DNA of 64,000 bases from Porphyrobacter sp. GA68 (GCF_022605525.1 NZ_JAKQYJ010000002.1:496001-560000); one strand, 5' to 3'; positions 17,341 to 27,512 are shown, counted from the stretch's first letter. The notes: generated from the letters alone by a model not told the origin. Numbers and translations: made by a program.

Positions 17341-17931
17341 ATGACCGACTACTCAACTACCTCTCCGGCTGGGCGCGAACAGCTTTCGCGGCCCGATACC
17401 GGGCCCGCCGCGCAGGGCGGCGAGGTCCGCCTGCCCGATGCCGGCTATTTCCAGGCGGTCCAGACCGAAGTCGACAACAAGGGGTTCCTTGTCACTTCGA
17501 CAGAGGAATTATTTCAGTGGGCGCGTACCGGGTCGCTGTGGTGGATGACGTTCGGCCTGGCCTGTTGCGCGGTGGAGATGATCCACGTCAACATGCCCAG
17601 GTACGATATGGAACGGTTCGGCGTCGCTCCGCGCGCCTCGCCGCGACAATCGGACGTGATGATCGTGGCGGGCACCTTGTGTAATAAGATGGCTCCTGCG
17701 CTGCGCAAAGTGTACGATCAGATGTCTGATCCGAAATACGTGATCAGCATGGGTAGCTGCGCCAATGGCGGCGGCTATTACCACTACAGCTATTCCGTTG
17801 TGCGTGGCTGCGATCGCATCGTGCCGGTGGACATCTACGTACCTGGCTGTCCGCCGACGGCCGAGGCGCTGCTGTACGGCGTGATGCAGTTGCAGCGCAA
17901 GATCCGGCGGGTCGGGACGATCGAACGATGA
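17341..17931 (+). CDS. nuoB: NADH-quinone oxidoreductase subunit B
   Basis: The 196-residue peripheral-arm subunit that holds cluster N2, the last iron-sulfur centre before quinone. The tandem cysteines Cys75-Cys76 (GLACCAVEM), Cys140 ([10 protein letters not shown]) and Cys170 ([10 protein letters not shown]) are the N2 ligands. The first 30 residues are a polar extension not needed for the fold. The ATG at 17341 directly follows the nuoA stop, and the stop overlaps nuoC by four bases (ATGA). Confidence 0.96.
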   Translation: MTDYSTTSPAGREQLSRPDTGPAAQGGEVRLPDAGYFQAVQTEVDNKGFLVTSTEELFQWARTGSLWWMTFGLACCAVEMIHVNMPRYDMERFGVAPRASPRQSDVMIVAGTLCNKMAPALRKVYDQMSDPKYVISMGSCANGGGYYHYSYSVVRGCDRIVPVDIYVPGCPPTAEALLYGVMQLQRKIRRVGTIER

Positions 17932-18818
17932 GTTCGGTGCTCCATTCCGCACCTCGGTACGAAGCGTCGGAGGCGATGCTGGACGAACTGTCGCAAGCGA
18001 TGGGCGGCGATCTGCTGGACGCGCGGCGTGCACACGGAGAACTCCTGTTCAACGTGCGCCGGGACAGCATCGAGGCGGTGCTGCGCACCCTGCGCGACGA
18101 ACACGGCTACCAGCAGCTGATGGAGATTGCCGGGGTCGACTATCCCGCGCGCGCCGAACGGTTCGAGATCGTGTACATGCTGCTGTCAGTCACAGCGAAC
18201 CGGCGCATCATGGTTAAGGTGCGTACCGACGAAGCCACTCCGGTGCCCACTGTCACGACCCTTTGGCCAAACGCCGGGTGGCTTGAGCGGGAGGTGTTCG
18301 ATCTGTTCGGCGTGGTGTTCGCCGGAAACACGGACCTTCGTCGGATTCTGACCGATTATGGTTTCGAAGGCCACCCGTTCCGCAAGGATTTTCCGCTCAC
18401 CGGATACGTGGAACTGCGCTACTCTGAGGACGAGAAGCGGGTGGTGTATGAGCCGGTAAAGCTTGCCCAGGATCTGCGCCAGTTCGATTTCCTGTCTCCA
18501 TGGGAAGGGGCCGATTACCCGTTGCCGGGCGACGAAAAGGGGTCGACCGCGCCTGTGGCCGAGGTCAAGACGACAGAAAAGCAGATCCAGACCGGGGCAG
18601 GACCGGCGACCGACAAGAAGGCGGCGGAGCATGTGGCGACGGCCGGCGGGGCAACCACGACGCCAGGCCAGGGAGGCGCTGAGCCTGTCCCCGTCGCTAC
18701 GTCCGTCGACGAACCCGGCGCACCTGACCCGACGGAAGACCGACCTGACCGGTCGCCGCGCCGCGGGAGCACTGCCGATACACCGCCTGCCACGCAGCCG
18801 GAAGAGAAAGACAGCTAG
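17928..18818 (+). CDS. nuoC: NADH-quinone oxidoreductase subunit C with long disordered tail
   Basis: The first 200 residues are normal NuoC (30 kDa subunit): [11 protein letters not shown] near residue 77 and the signature [11 protein letters not shown]...[14 protein letters not shown] at 121-156. From about residue 200 to 296 comes a Thr/Ala/Pro/Glu-rich tail with no predicted structure (…[15 protein letters not shown]…). NuoC is normally about 200 residues in species where it is not fused to NuoD. The tail has the same reading frame and high G+C as its surroundings and runs to within one base of nuoD, so it is not a sequencing artefact that can be seen. Its job is unknown. Confidence 0.94.
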   Translation: MSSVLHSAPRYEASEAMLDELSQAMGGDLLDARRAHGELLFNVRRDSIEAVLRTLRDEHGYQQLMEIAGVDYPARAERFEIVYMLLSVTANRRIMVKVRTDEATPVPTVTTLWPNAGWLEREVFDLFGVVFAGNTDLRRILTDYGFEGHPFRKDFPLTGYVELRYSEDEKRVVYEPVKLAQDLRQFDFLSPWEGADYPLPGDEKGSTAPVAEVKTTEKQIQTGAGPATDKKAAEHVATAGGATTTPGQGGAEPVPVATSVDEPGAPDPTEDRPDRSPRRGSTADTPPATQPEEKDS

Positions 18819-20033
18819 ATGAGCGTGTTAAAGGTCGAGGAGTCGCCAACCACCGGCGACCAGACGATCAACAACTACACCATCAACTTCGGGCCGCAAC
18901 ATCCGGCGGCCCATGGTGTGCTGCGTCTGGTGATGGAGCTTGACGGCGAGATTATCGAACGGATCGATCCTCACGTGGGCTTGCTACACCGCGGGACTGA
19001 GAAGCTGATCGAGACAAAGACCTACCTGCAGGCGCTGCCGTATTTCGACCGGCTGGATTACTGCAGCCCGATGTGCATGGAGCACTCGTACGTGCTTGCA
19101 GTGGAAAAGCTGCTGAACATTGAAGTTCCCTTGCGCGCGCAATACCTGAGGGTGCTTTTTGCCGAATTGACGCGCATAAAGAACCACATGCTGAACATCG
19201 GTGCCCATGTCATGGATGTGGGCGCGATGACGCCGAACCTGTGGGTGTTCGAACTGCGTGAAGACCTCATGGGCTTCTACGAACGGGCCAGCGGCGCGCG
19301 GATGCATGCCGCCTGGTTCCGTCCCGGGGGCGTGCATCAGGATGTGCCCGAGAAGCTGCTGGTTGACATCGGCCACTGGGTCGACACGCGCCTGCCCGAA
19401 CTGTTCGGCGATGCGATGAGCCTGGTGCTGGACAACCGCATCTTCAAACAGCGCAACGTCGACATTGCCGTCGTCAGCAAGCAAGACGCGCTGGCGTGGG
19501 GATTTTCCGGTCCGATGATCCGCGCGGCGGGCATTCCGTGGGACCTGCGCAAGAGCCAGCCCTACGACGTATATGACAGGATGGAGTTCGACATCCCGGT
19601 CGGGACGAACTCCGACTGCTACGACCGATTCATGGTGCGCGTAAAGGAAGTCTACGAAAGCGCCAAGATCATCAAACAATGCCTGGCGCAACTGCCCGCC
19701 GGTCCGATCGCCAGCGAAGATCGCAAGGTAGCGCCGCCTCCGCGGGCCGAGATGAAGCAGTCGATGGAGGCTTTGATACACCACTTCAAACTCTACACCG
19801 AAGGTTTTCATGTTCCGGCGGGTGAAGTTTACGTAGCCACCGAAAGCCCCAAGGGCGAGTTCGGGGTCTATCTCGTCAGCGACGGCACCAACAAGCCATA
19901 CCGCTGCAAAATCCGTCCAACAGCGTTTTCGCATCTTCAGGCGATGGAGTTCATGTCCAAAGGTCACATGCTCCCCGATGCCACGGCCATTCTGGGCGCG
20001 ATCGATGTCGTGTTCGGGGAGTGCGACCGGTGA
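18819..20033 (+). CDS. nuoD: NADH-quinone oxidoreductase subunit D
   Basis: The 404-residue 49 kDa subunit that, with NuoB, forms the quinone site. Family motifs: [21 protein letters not shown] near the N terminus (the His of HPAAHG faces quinone), [43 protein letters not shown], and the C-terminal DAxxILGxIDxVFGECDR. It starts directly after the nuoC stop and its TGA overlaps the ATG of a small membrane-protein gene (TGATG). Confidence 0.96.
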   Translation: MSVLKVEESPTTGDQTINNYTINFGPQHPAAHGVLRLVMELDGEIIERIDPHVGLLHRGTEKLIETKTYLQALPYFDRLDYCSPMCMEHSYVLAVEKLLNIEVPLRAQYLRVLFAELTRIKNHMLNIGAHVMDVGAMTPNLWVFELREDLMGFYERASGARMHAAWFRPGGVHQDVPEKLLVDIGHWVDTRLPELFGDAMSLVLDNRIFKQRNVDIAVVSKQDALAWGFSGPMIRAAGIPWDLRKSQPYDVYDRMEFDIPVGTNSDCYDRFMVRVKEVYESAKIIKQCLAQLPAGPIASEDRKVAPPPRAEMKQSMEALIHHFKLYTEGFHVPAGEVYVATESPKGEFGVYLVSDGTNKPYRCKIRPTAFSHLQAMEFMSKGHMLPDATAILGAIDVVFGECDR

Positions 20034-20212
20034 TGCTGCGGGAGGTCTTAATTCTGATCGTGAGCGTCGCCGGCTTTTGCGCGGCCATCGCCGCCTATCT
20101 GGCGCTCTTCCATGGCGAGGCCAGCACGAAAGAGGTGGTGTCGACCGCTGCTGCGGCTGTGATCGGCCTGTATGCTGGCCGGGTGCTGGAGCGGAGGCTC
20201 GCAAATGGCTGA
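20033..20212 (+). CDS. Small membrane protein between nuoD and nuoE (59 residues)
   Basis: The frame starts at the ATG overlapping the nuoD stop (TGATG) and ends eight bases inside nuoE, so it is translationally coupled on both sides. The product has a first hydrophobic helix (residues 5-27, VLILIVSVAGFCAAIAAYLA), a short polar loop (HGEASTKEV) and a second, weaker helix (STAAAAVIGLYAGRV), with a positively charged end (LERRLANG). I recognise no family. Position and coupling suggest expression with complex I and perhaps a supernumerary subunit or assembly helper; that is inference. Alternative: a non-functional spacer frame, but the hydrophobic pattern and start overlap speak against it. Confidence 0.65.
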   Translation: MLREVLILIVSVAGFCAAIAAYLALFHGEASTKEVVSTAAAAVIGLYAGRVLERRLANG

Positions 20213-20873
20213 TCGCACACCCAGCGCCGACACGCCGGAACTGCGGGCCCGATGGAATGGCTTCGTCTTCACCCCGCAGAACAAGGCCAAGGCGGATCAA
20301 GCCATCGCGCGCTACCCGAACGGGCGCCAGCGTTCCGCGATCATGCCGCTGCTCTTCATCGCACAGGAACAGGTTGGTGAGGAAACCGGTACTGCCGGCT
20401 GGCTGCCCCTGCCTGTGATCGAGTATGTGGCTCGCTATCTCGACATGCCTGTGATCCGCGCGCTTGAAGTCGCCACCTTCTACTTCATGTACAACCTGCA
20501 GCCGGTCGGAAAGTATCACGTGCAGGTCTGCGGGACGACGCCATGCATGCTGCGTGGATCGGACGCTCTGTTCGACACCTGTCATGCTCGTGGCATGAAG
20601 AAGGGGCACGTGTCGCCGGACGGGCTGTGGACGCTGACCGAAGTGGAATGCATGGGCAATTGCGCCACCGCACCGATGGTGCAGATCAACGACGACAACT
20701 ACGAGGATCTCACGCCGGAGCGGCTGGACGCCATTTTCGACGCTCTGGCGCGGGGAGAGCGGCCGAAGGCGGGCACACAGGAGCCGGGGCGGCACACATC
20801 GGAACCTGCGGGCGGACCGACTACGCTCAAGGAAATGGTGAGTGCCAATCACGATTACCGGAGCGAATGGTGA
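20205..20873 (+). CDS. nuoE: NADH-quinone oxidoreductase subunit E
   Basis: The 222-residue 24 kDa subunit with the [2Fe-2S] cluster N1a. Ligands are in VCGTTPCML and [10 protein letters not shown]. The N-terminal helical bundle ([19 protein letters not shown]) is standard. The last 40 residues ([20 protein letters not shown] and on to TTLKEM) form an extension common in alphaproteobacteria. The ATG at 20205 overlaps the end of the small membrane-protein gene by eight bases. The TGA overlaps the ATG of a second small gene (TGATG). Confidence 0.95.
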   Translation: MADRTPSADTPELRARWNGFVFTPQNKAKADQAIARYPNGRQRSAIMPLLFIAQEQVGEETGTAGWLPLPVIEYVARYLDMPVIRALEVATFYFMYNLQPVGKYHVQVCGTTPCMLRGSDALFDTCHARGMKKGHVSPDGLWTLTEVECMGNCATAPMVQINDDNYEDLTPERLDAIFDALARGERPKAGTQEPGRHTSEPAGGPTTLKEMVSANHDYRSEW

Positions 20874-21016
20874 TGGACCTGTCACTCGCCGCCATCGTGG
20901 TCGCCCTCGTAGCTGTCGTCATCGCCTGGAAGTTCCTCACCGGCATCGTCAAGACGCTCGCCTTGGGGGGCATCCTGATCATCGCCGCCATTATAGTTTT
21001 TGGAGTGATGGGCTGA
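20873..21016 (+). CDS. Tiny membrane protein between nuoE and nuoF (47 residues)
   Basis: The ATG overlaps the nuoE stop and the TGA overlaps the nuoF start, both as TGATG, so the frame fits exactly between two core genes. The product is almost wholly hydrophobic: helix 1 about residues 4-22 ([19 protein letters not shown]), a TGIVK turn, and helix 2 about 29-46 ([18 protein letters not shown]). I know no family for it. Exact coupling on both sides and a clean two-helix pattern make a real gene likely. A structural or assembly role in complex I is inference. Confidence 0.65.
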   Translation: MDLSLAAIVVALVAVVIAWKFLTGIVKTLALGGILIIAAIIVFGVMG

Positions 21017-22308
21017 TGCTGGCGGATAAGGATCGCATCTTCACCAATCTGTACGGGTTTCAGGACTGGACCCTGGGGGCAGCAAAGGCGCGCGGCGACT
21101 GGGACAACACCGGAGCGCTGCTGGCGCGCGGGCAGGACGCCATTATTGACGAAATCAAGGCCAGCGGTCTTCGCGGCCGGGGCGGAGCGGGCTTTCCCAC
21201 TGGCCTCAAGTGGTCGTTCATGCCGAAGGAAAGCAAGGACGGCAGGCCAAGCTTCTTGGTCATCAACGCCGACGAGTCGGAACCGGGGTCCTGCAAGGAT
21301 CGCGAAATCATCCGGCACGATCCGCACAAACTCATTGAAGGTGCCTTGGTCGCGGGTTTCGCCATGCGGGCGCGGGCGGCCTACATCTACATCCGCGGTG
21401 AATACATCAGCGAAGCCAGAGTGCTGCAGGCGGCGATCGACGAGGCTTACGACGCCGGGCTGATCGGGAAGAATGCCAGTGGGTCGGGCTACGACTTCGA
21501 CGTGTTCATGCACCGGGGCGGCGGGGCATACATCTGCGGCGAAGAAACCGCGATGATCGAGAGCCTGGAAGGCAAGAAGGGGCAGCCGCGCCTGAAGCCT
21601 CCGTTTCCCGCCGGGGCCGGCCTGTACGGCTGCCCCACAACGGTTAACAACGTCGAATCGATCGCGGTGACGCCAACCATCCTGCGGCGGGGTGCGGGCT
21701 GGTTCTCCTCCTTCGGCCGCGAGGGGAACGCTGGCACCAAGCTGTTCCAGATCAGCGGCCATGTGGAACGCCCGTGCGTGGTAGAGGAAGCGATGAGCAT
21801 TCCCTTCCGCGAATTGATCGAGAAACATTGCGGCGGCATCCGTGGCGGGTGGGAAAACCTGCTGGCGGTCATCCCCGGCGGCTCGTCGGTTCCTCTGGTC
21901 CCGGCAGAGCAGATCATGGATGCGCCGATGGACTTTGACGGCATGAAGGAGCTCGGCTCCGGCCTTGGCACAGCCGGCATCATCGTCATGGACAAGTCCA
22001 CCGACATAGTCCGCGCGATTGCTCGCCTCTCCTACTTCTACAAGCACGAGTCCTGTGGTCAGTGCACCCCCTGCCGCGAAGGCACCGGCTGGATGTGGCG
22101 GGTGATGGAACGCCTGCGTGAAGGCGATGCGGCAGTCGAGGAGATCGACATGCTGCATCAGGTGACCAAGCAAGTCGAAGGCCACACGATCTGCGCGCTG
22201 GGCGACGCGGCGGCGTGGCCGATCCAAGGGCTGATCCGGCACTTCCGACCTGAGATGGAGCGGCGAATATTGGAGCGGCAGAGCACTTTCGCGGAGGCGG
22301 CGGAATGA
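21016..22308 (+). CDS. nuoF: NADH-quinone oxidoreductase subunit F
   Basis: The 430-residue 51 kDa subunit that binds NADH, FMN and cluster N3. [16 protein letters not shown] and the [14 protein letters not shown] segment form the FMN/NADH site; [15 protein letters not shown] follows. The N3 ligands are Cys347, Cys350, Cys353 ([11 protein letters not shown]) and the Cys in TICALGD. The start is coupled to the tiny upstream gene. It ends 42 bases before an extra, lower-G+C gene that separates it from nuoG. Confidence 0.96.
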   Translation: MLADKDRIFTNLYGFQDWTLGAAKARGDWDNTGALLARGQDAIIDEIKASGLRGRGGAGFPTGLKWSFMPKESKDGRPSFLVINADESEPGSCKDREIIRHDPHKLIEGALVAGFAMRARAAYIYIRGEYISEARVLQAAIDEAYDAGLIGKNASGSGYDFDVFMHRGGGAYICGEETAMIESLEGKKGQPRLKPPFPAGAGLYGCPTTVNNVESIAVTPTILRRGAGWFSSFGREGNAGTKLFQISGHVERPCVVEEAMSIPFRELIEKHCGGIRGGWENLLAVIPGGSSVPLVPAEQIMDAPMDFDGMKELGSGLGTAGIIVMDKSTDIVRAIARLSYFYKHESCGQCTPCREGTGWMWRVMERLREGDAAVEEIDMLHQVTKQVEGHTICALGDAAAWPIQGLIRHFRPEMERRILERQSTFAEAAE

Positions 22309-22350
22309 CGAGTGTTCCAATACTGATTGATCAACTGGAAGGTTGAAACA

Positions 22351-23079
22351 ATGAACGCCATTTTTCGCAAGGTTGCTGTCTGTGTATGCACTACCGCATT
22401 CTGCACGACTATCGCCGCGGAGGTGGCGGCGCAAAGCGCACCTACCGCTGTTACGGGCTCCAACGTTAGTCGTAGAGAAAGTGGAGCTACAGGGTCGGTG
22501 GATCTGAGACATCGGGGCTCATCACGTGCAGCTTTCAATGCGTATGCCCGATGTGCCGCAGAACTCTTTCCTACACTAGCGCGACAGGCTCTCGCCGAAC
22601 CTTATGGAACGGAGCAGCAGAGCAAAGCAGTTAACAGACTCACGCGAATGTTAGGTCATCAAAGTGAACGATGTTTCAGTGCTGAAGGCGTTCTTGTGCA
22701 AGGAGGCTTTTTAAGTTTCGCGGGAGCCTTTGCTGAGCACTTCGTTGAACACAGTTTCAACAAAAGAGACATCGAAGCCTTGGCGGCGGACACTACGGCA
22801 GAATGGCGACTATCTCGTTTGAAGCCCAACAATGCTACGGAACGCTTTGGTCAATGCGTGATCCAAACGTCAGCGAGTGATGTGCGCGGATTGATCCTGT
22901 CTCCACCCGATAGCTCTGCCGAGACCTCGGCTTTAGCGGCGATAGTGCCCGCGCTGTCACCGTGCATCATCGAAGGCCAAGAGGTGAAGTTTGACCGGAG
23001 CAGCTTGCGCTTCATACTTTCAATGGCGTTATACCGTGAACTTCAACACCATCGAGAATTTTTGAAAGCGAAAGCATAA
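22351..23079 (+). CDS. Secreted protein with duplicated two-Cys module, inserted between nuoF and nuoG
   Basis: The 242-residue product has a Sec signal (hydrophobic 7-24, likely cut near AAQ-28). Two copies of one module follow. Copy 1 (about 65-131) runs YARC...RQALAEP...C108...G and copy 2 (about 166-231) runs FGQC...RGLILSP...C205...G, with paired cysteines 68/108 and 169/205. I have seen similar small secreted proteins in sphingomonads but know no function. Hand counts of three 60-base rows give 42-57% G+C against 68% for a row of nuoF, suggesting transfer or relaxed constraint. GGAAGG precedes the ATG at 22351; a start at 22327 is possible. The TAA overlaps the nuoG ATG (TAATG), so nuoG translation may depend on it. 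Confidence 0.8.
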   Translation: MNAIFRKVAVCVCTTAFCTTIAAEVAAQSAPTAVTGSNVSRRESGATGSVDLRHRGSSRAAFNAYARCAAELFPTLARQALAEPYGTEQQSKAVNRLTRMLGHQSERCFSAEGVLVQGGFLSFAGAFAEHFVEHSFNKRDIEALAADTTAEWRLSRLKPNNATERFGQCVIQTSASDVRGLILSPPDSSAETSALAAIVPALSPCIIEGQEVKFDRSSLRFILSMALYRELQHHREFLKAKA

Positions 23080-25085
23080 TGCCTCAAGTCACCGTTGACG
23101 GGCTGGAAATCGAAGTTCCTGATGGCGCCACCGTGCTGCAGGCGTGCGAGCTTGCCGGCAAGGAAATCCCCCGCTTCTGCTATCACGAGCGGCTGAGCAT
23201 CGCGGGCAATTGCCGCATGTGCCTGGTCGAGGTGAAGCCGGGGCCGCCCAAGCCGCAGGCCAGCTGCGCGCTGCCAGCAACTGACGGGCAGGAGATTCGC
23301 ACCGACAGCCTGATGGTCAAGACGGCGCGCGAAGGGGTGATGGAGTTCCTGCTCATCAACCATCCGCTCGACTGCCCGATCTGTGACCAGGGCGGGGAAT
23401 GCGACCTGCAAGACCAAGCGATGTATTACGGGCGCGGCGCTTCGCGCTATCAAGAGAACAAGCGCGCTGTTTCCGAAAAATACATGGGTCCGCTGATCAA
23501 GACGATCATGACCCGCTGCATCCACTGCACCCGCTGTGTTCGGTTCTCCGAGGAGATCGCCGGCGTGGACGAGATTGGCGCGGTTGGCCGTGGCGAGAAC
23601 ATGGAGATCACCACCTATCTGGAACAGGCGGCCAAGCACGAGTTGTCGGCGAATGTCGTCGACCTGTGCCCGGTGGGCGCGCTGACCAGCCGGCCCTATG
23701 CATTTGAAGCGCGCCCCTGGGAGCTACGCAAGACGCTGTCCATCGACGTGTCGGACGCGGTGGGGGCGAATATCCGCCTCGACAGTCGCGGGCGTGAAGT
23801 GATGCGCGCGCTGCCGCGCGTGAACGACGACGTCAATGAAGAATGGCTGTCCGACAAGGGTCGCTGGCAGGTCGATGGCCTGCAGCGCCGCCGCCTCGAT
23901 CAGGTGTGGATCAGACGCGAGGGGCGCCTGCACCCGGCCAGCTGGCAGGATGCGTTCGGCATGATCGTCTCGGCTTCCCCACAGGGCAGCATCGCCGCCG
24001 TGGCCGGAGATCTTGTCGACTGCGAAACGATGTTCGCGGCTAAGCGCCTGGTCAATGCGCTGGGCTCCGACCTCCTGGAGGGACGACAGACCGGGCTCGC
24101 CTACGACGCTTCGAACCTCGCGGCAGTGAATTTCAATTCCACGCTGGCCGGTATCGAGAACGCTGATGCCATTCTCATCATCGGCAGTCATGTCCGTTGG
24201 GAAGCAGCGTTGGTGAACGCGCGCCTGCGCAAGGCGGTCAAACGCGGCGCCAAGGTGTTCCTGATAGGCCCGGAATGGGAGACAACCTTCAGGGGCGAGT
24301 TCCTGGGCGACGATGCCGAATTGCTGCACGATCTTCCCGATGCGATAGCCCAAGCGATGTCGCAGGCGCAGCGGCCGGCCATCATCGTCGGGGCGGCAGG
24401 TCTGGCCAAGGGGGCGCTTGCGCCTGCACTCGTCCTGGCCGAGCAGTGGCAGCTGTTCCGGGATGGCTGGAACGGGTTCAACGTGCTGCACATGGCGGCC
24501 AGCCGGATGGGCGGCCTCATGCTTGGCTTCGCGCGGCCGCGCGGCATGGCGGAACTGGTCGAGGCACAGCCGAACGTCCTGCTGTCGCTGGGTGCGGACG
24601 AAATGGACTATGCGCCTTTCGGTGGCAGTCTCAAGGTTTACATCGGGCACCACGGAGATCGCGGCGCCCATGCGGCGGACATCGTTCTGCCGGGTGCAAG
24701 CTTTGCCGAGAAGGATGGAACCTTTGTGAATACAGAGGGACGCGTGCAGCGGGCAGAAAAGGCGGTGTTCCCGCCGGGCGATGCGCGGGAAGACTGGACA
24801 ATCGTGCGGGCGCTCGCTGACGAGCTCGGCATCAGCGTCGGGTTTGACAGCTTTTCCGAACTGCGCGCAGCGATGATCGCTGCCGTCCCTGGGCTGGGTG
24901 AACAGGGTCTGGCTCAGTACGGATCGCTGCCTGCAGGCGACCGGAACATGCGCGCGAGCGGGACGATCACCTATCCGGTGAAGGACTTTTACCTGACCAA
25001 CCCTATCGCGCGGGCAAGCACGGTCATGCAACGCTGTTCCGCCGAACTGCTGCATGGCGAAGAACTGCTGGAGGCAGCGGAGTGA
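23079..25085 (+). CDS. nuoG: NADH-quinone oxidoreductase subunit G
   Basis: The 668-residue 75 kDa subunit carrying clusters N1b, N4 and N5. Ligands: [20 protein letters not shown] and SCALP (2Fe-2S), [18 protein letters not shown] (the His/Cys cluster N5), and [11 protein letters not shown] with [16 protein letters not shown] (N4). The rest is a molybdopterin-oxidoreductase-like domain without molybdenum. Length agrees with alphaproteobacterial NuoG (about 670-690), which lack the N7 ligands of E. coli. Its ATG overlaps the stop of the inserted secreted-protein gene. Confidence 0.95.
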   Translation: MPQVTVDGLEIEVPDGATVLQACELAGKEIPRFCYHERLSIAGNCRMCLVEVKPGPPKPQASCALPATDGQEIRTDSLMVKTAREGVMEFLLINHPLDCPICDQGGECDLQDQAMYYGRGASRYQENKRAVSEKYMGPLIKTIMTRCIHCTRCVRFSEEIAGVDEIGAVGRGENMEITTYLEQAAKHELSANVVDLCPVGALTSRPYAFEARPWELRKTLSIDVSDAVGANIRLDSRGREVMRALPRVNDDVNEEWLSDKGRWQVDGLQRRRLDQVWIRREGRLHPASWQDAFGMIVSASPQGSIAAVAGDLVDCETMFAAKRLVNALGSDLLEGRQTGLAYDASNLAAVNFNSTLAGIENADAILIIGSHVRWEAALVNARLRKAVKRGAKVFLIGPEWETTFRGEFLGDDAELLHDLPDAIAQAMSQAQRPAIIVGAAGLAKGALAPALVLAEQWQLFRDGWNGFNVLHMAASRMGGLMLGFARPRGMAELVEAQPNVLLSLGADEMDYAPFGGSLKVYIGHHGDRGAHAADIVLPGASFAEKDGTFVNTEGRVQRAEKAVFPPGDAREDWTIVRALADELGISVGFDSFSELRAAMIAAVPGLGEQGLAQYGSLPAGDRNMRASGTITYPVKDFYLTNPIARASTVMQRCSAELLHGEELLEAAE

Positions 25086-25134
25086 CCGCGACAATCCCGC
25101 ACGCGCCGCGGTCGAGCAAGCCTGGAGCAAACAC

Positions 25135-26256
25135 GTGACTGCTTTCTTCACGGAACTCGGCCTGAGCTACGGCACGGCCTGGGCGCTTGCGACAGTTGCC
25201 GGCATCCTGCTCATCGCCCTGCCGCTCATGCTGGCTGTGGCGATGATCATCTATGTCGACCGCAAGGTTTGGGCCGCAGTTGCCCTGCGTCGCGGACCCA
25301 ATGTCGTGGGCCCGTTCGGCCTGCTCCAGTCCTTTGCGGATGGTTTGAAGGTTTTCCTGCAGGAAACGATCGTCCCGAGCGCGGCGAACAAGGGTCTGTT
25401 CCTGATCGCTCCTATCATCACCTTCACAGTTGCCCTGCTCGCCTGGGCGGTGGTGCCGTTCGGTCCGGAGGCCGTGCTGGCCGACATCAATGTCGGTCTC
25501 CTGTACATTCTCGCGATCAGCTCGCTGGGCGTGTACGGCGTGGTCGTTGCAGGCTGGGCATCGAATTCCAAATACCCGTTCTTTTCCGCCATGCGGGCCG
25601 CCGCGCAGATGATCTCGTACGAGGTCAGCATCGGCTTCATCCTTGTCTGCGTGGTGCTCTATGCCGGGACATTCAACATGAACGGGATCGTGCTGGCCCA
25701 GCTCGGCCACGGGTTCGGTATCGTGAACGCCTTTGCGTTCAATATCCTGCTGTTTCCGCTGTTCGTGATGTTTCTGATCTCTGCTCTGGCTGAGACGGCG
25801 CGCGCTCCTTTTGATCTTACGGAGGCGGAATCGGAACTGGTGGCAGGGTACCAGACCGAATATTCTTCCATGAGCTTCGCTCTGTTCTGGCTGGGGGAAT
25901 ACGCCAACGTCCTGCTGATGTGCGCGCTGCTCTCGATCCTGTTCTTCGGCGGTTGGCTGCCGCCCCTGAACATCGATCTGATCCCATGGTTCGACATTCC
26001 CGGTTTTGTCTGGCTGTTTGGCAAGATCTTCTTCTTTTTCTTCGTGTTCAGCCTGATCAAGGCGACAGTGCCCCGTTTCCGTTACGACCAGCTGATGCGT
26101 CTGGGCTGGAAAGTGTTTCTGCCACTCAGCCTGCTGTTCGTCGTCCTGGTGAGCGGCTGGCTGATGCTGACGCGGTGGGGCGAGGGCAATTCCGCCGTGC
26201 TTGCGGCAGCGACAGCGACTCCCGCCGCAGCAAGCCCCCCTGCCGTCGCTCGCTAA
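25135..26256 (+). CDS. nuoH: NADH-quinone oxidoreductase subunit H
   Basis: The 373-residue membrane subunit linking the quinone site to the proton pumps. Eight or nine hydrophobic helices; conserved loops [52 protein letters not shown]-type helix and [21 protein letters not shown]. The GTG at 25135 has GGAG eight bases upstream and gives a normal N terminus; an open frame back into nuoG (25054) has non-membrane residues and is rejected. The last 20 residues are Ala/Pro-rich. Confidence 0.94.
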   Translation: MTAFFTELGLSYGTAWALATVAGILLIALPLMLAVAMIIYVDRKVWAAVALRRGPNVVGPFGLLQSFADGLKVFLQETIVPSAANKGLFLIAPIITFTVALLAWAVVPFGPEAVLADINVGLLYILAISSLGVYGVVVAGWASNSKYPFFSAMRAAAQMISYEVSIGFILVCVVLYAGTFNMNGIVLAQLGHGFGIVNAFAFNILLFPLFVMFLISALAETARAPFDLTEAESELVAGYQTEYSSMSFALFWLGEYANVLLMCALLSILFFGGWLPPLNIDLIPWFDIPGFVWLFGKIFFFFFVFSLIKATVPRFRYDQLMRLGWKVFLPLSLLFVVLVSGWLMLTRWGEGNSAVLAAATATPAAASPPAVAR

Positions 26257-26279
26257 CGCGCTGACTGAATGGATTTGCC

Positions 26280-26765
26280 ATGAACGCCGCCCAACTCATC
26301 AAGTCTTTCACTCTGTGGGAATTCGTCAAGGCGCATGCCCTGACATTGAAGTATTTCTTCAAGCCCAAGGTGACGATCAACTACCCCTACGAGAAGAACC
26401 CGATCTCTCCCCGTTTTCGCGGCGAACACGCGCTGCGACGCTATCCCAACGGCGAGGAGCGGTGCATCGCCTGCAAACTTTGCGAGGCAGTGTGTCCGGC
26501 GCAGGCCATCACCATCGAAAGCGAACCGCGCGCAGATGGCAGCCGGCGGACCACCCGCTATGACATCGACATGACAAAATGCATCTATTGCGGCTTCTGC
26601 CAGGAAGCCTGCCCGGTGGATGCCATCGTAGAGGGACCGAACCTGGAATATTCCACGGAAACCAGGGAAGAACTGCTTTACGACAAGGCCAAGCTGCTGG
26701 CGAATGGTGACAAGTGGGAGCGGGCTATAGCAGCGAACCTTGAAGCGGACGCTCCCTACCGCTAG
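26280..26765 (+). CDS. nuoI: NADH-quinone oxidoreductase subunit I
   Basis: The 161-residue ferredoxin-like 23 kDa subunit with clusters N6a and N6b. Two 4Fe-4S motifs: Cys62, 65, 68, 72 ([12 protein letters not shown]) and Cys101, 104, 107, 111 ([12 protein letters not shown]). The amphipathic N terminus ([18 protein letters not shown]) is standard. A 126-base gap with a strong hairpin separates it from nuoJ, the widest gap within the operon. Confidence 0.96.
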   Translation: MNAAQLIKSFTLWEFVKAHALTLKYFFKPKVTINYPYEKNPISPRFRGEHALRRYPNGEERCIACKLCEAVCPAQAITIESEPRADGSRRTTRYDIDMTKCIYCGFCQEACPVDAIVEGPNLEYSTETREELLYDKAKLLANGDKWERAIAANLEADAPYR

Positions 26766-26793
26766 GGGCGCATCCAATCGATTCCGATCCGCT

Positions 26794-26831
26794 CGGGCCG
26801 GGGCGCGTGCCAATGCACGCCGCCTCGCCCG
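26794..26831 (+). promoter_or_regulatory. Large GC-rich hairpin between nuoI and nuoJ
   Basis: The segment folds into about 15 base pairs (CGGGC...GGGGCGCGTG against CACGC...CTCGCCCG) with a six-base CCAATG loop and two single-base bulges. It lies 28 bases after the nuoI stop and about 60 before the nuoJ start. No T run follows. It may mark an mRNA processing or partial termination point that lowers expression of nuoJ-N. Confidence 0.5.
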
Positions 26832-26891
26832 GGTGCCAGCACCGATCTGCCAGCTGCCAGGCTGAGGGGTGGAGAAGGGTAGTTTTCTAGT

Positions 26892-27512
26892 TTGATCCAG
26901 GCCATCGCCTTTTATCTGTTCGCAACCATTGTCATCACCAGTGCGGTGATGGTGATCATGGCGCGCAACCCGGTTCATTCGGTGCTGTGGCTGATCCTGG
27001 CGTTCTTCAATGCCGCAGGCTTGATGGTGCTGGTTGGTGCGGAGTTCATCGCCGTACTTCTGGTGATCGTCTATGTCGGCGCCGTGGCGGTCCTGTTCCT
27101 GTTCGTCGTCATGATGCTCGATATCGATTTCGCCGAGTTGCGCAGCGGCTTTATCAAGAACTTTCCGCTCGGCATTGCCATTGCGCTGGTGCTGCTGGCG
27201 GAACTGATCCTTGGCATCGGCGCGTGGCAGGCGGGGGCGATCGACCTCGGCACGGCGGGCGGCGCCACCGCGCCGGTTGCTGGGGTGAGCAACATAACCG
27301 CGCTGGGAATACTGCTCTACTCCCGTTACCTGTTCCTGTTCGAGGCGGCCGGCCTGGTCCTTCTGGTCGCCATGATCGGCGCCATCGTGCTGACGCACCG
27401 CAAGCGCGAAGGTTCGTCAGGGCGCCAGGACATCGCGCGACAGATCGCCCGAAGGCCCGAGGATGCCACCATCATGCGGCAGCCTGCGACCGGTGAAGGG
27501 GTGGAGCTGTGA
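26892..27512 (+). CDS. nuoJ: NADH-quinone oxidoreductase subunit J
   Basis: The 206-residue membrane subunit with five helices. [21 protein letters not shown] holds the pi-bulge helix implicated in coupling. The start is a TTG at 26892 giving [11 protein letters not shown], the usual NuoJ front; GGAGAAGGG lies 13-20 bases upstream, so initiation may be weak. The C terminus overlaps nuoK by four bases (GTGA). The cytoplasmic tail after residue 165 is Arg-rich. Confidence 0.93.
   Translation: MIQAIAFYLFATIVITSAVMVIMARNPVHSVLWLILAFFNAAGLMVLVGAEFIAVLLVIVYVGAVAVLFLFVVMMLDIDFAELRSGFIKNFPLGIAIALVLLAELILGIGAWQAGAIDLGTAGGATAPVAGVSNITALGILLYSRYLFLFEAAGLVLLVAMIGAIVLTHRKREGSSGRQDIARQIARRPEDATIMRQPATGEGVEL

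Noticed and set aside
18984-20885. A 633-codon open frame on the minus strand opposite nuoD and nuoE
   Set aside because: It lies wholly antisense to clearly conserved complex I genes; long antisense frames are common in high-G+C DNA, and its translation is His/Arg-rich without any motif.
20827-22512. A 561-codon open frame opposite nuoF
   Set aside because: Antisense shadow of nuoF with low-complexity composition and no ribosome-binding site.
25054-25134. Longer nuoH reading frame starting inside nuoG
   Set aside because: The extra 27 residues are charged and unlike the NuoH front; the GTG at 25135 has a proper GGAG site.
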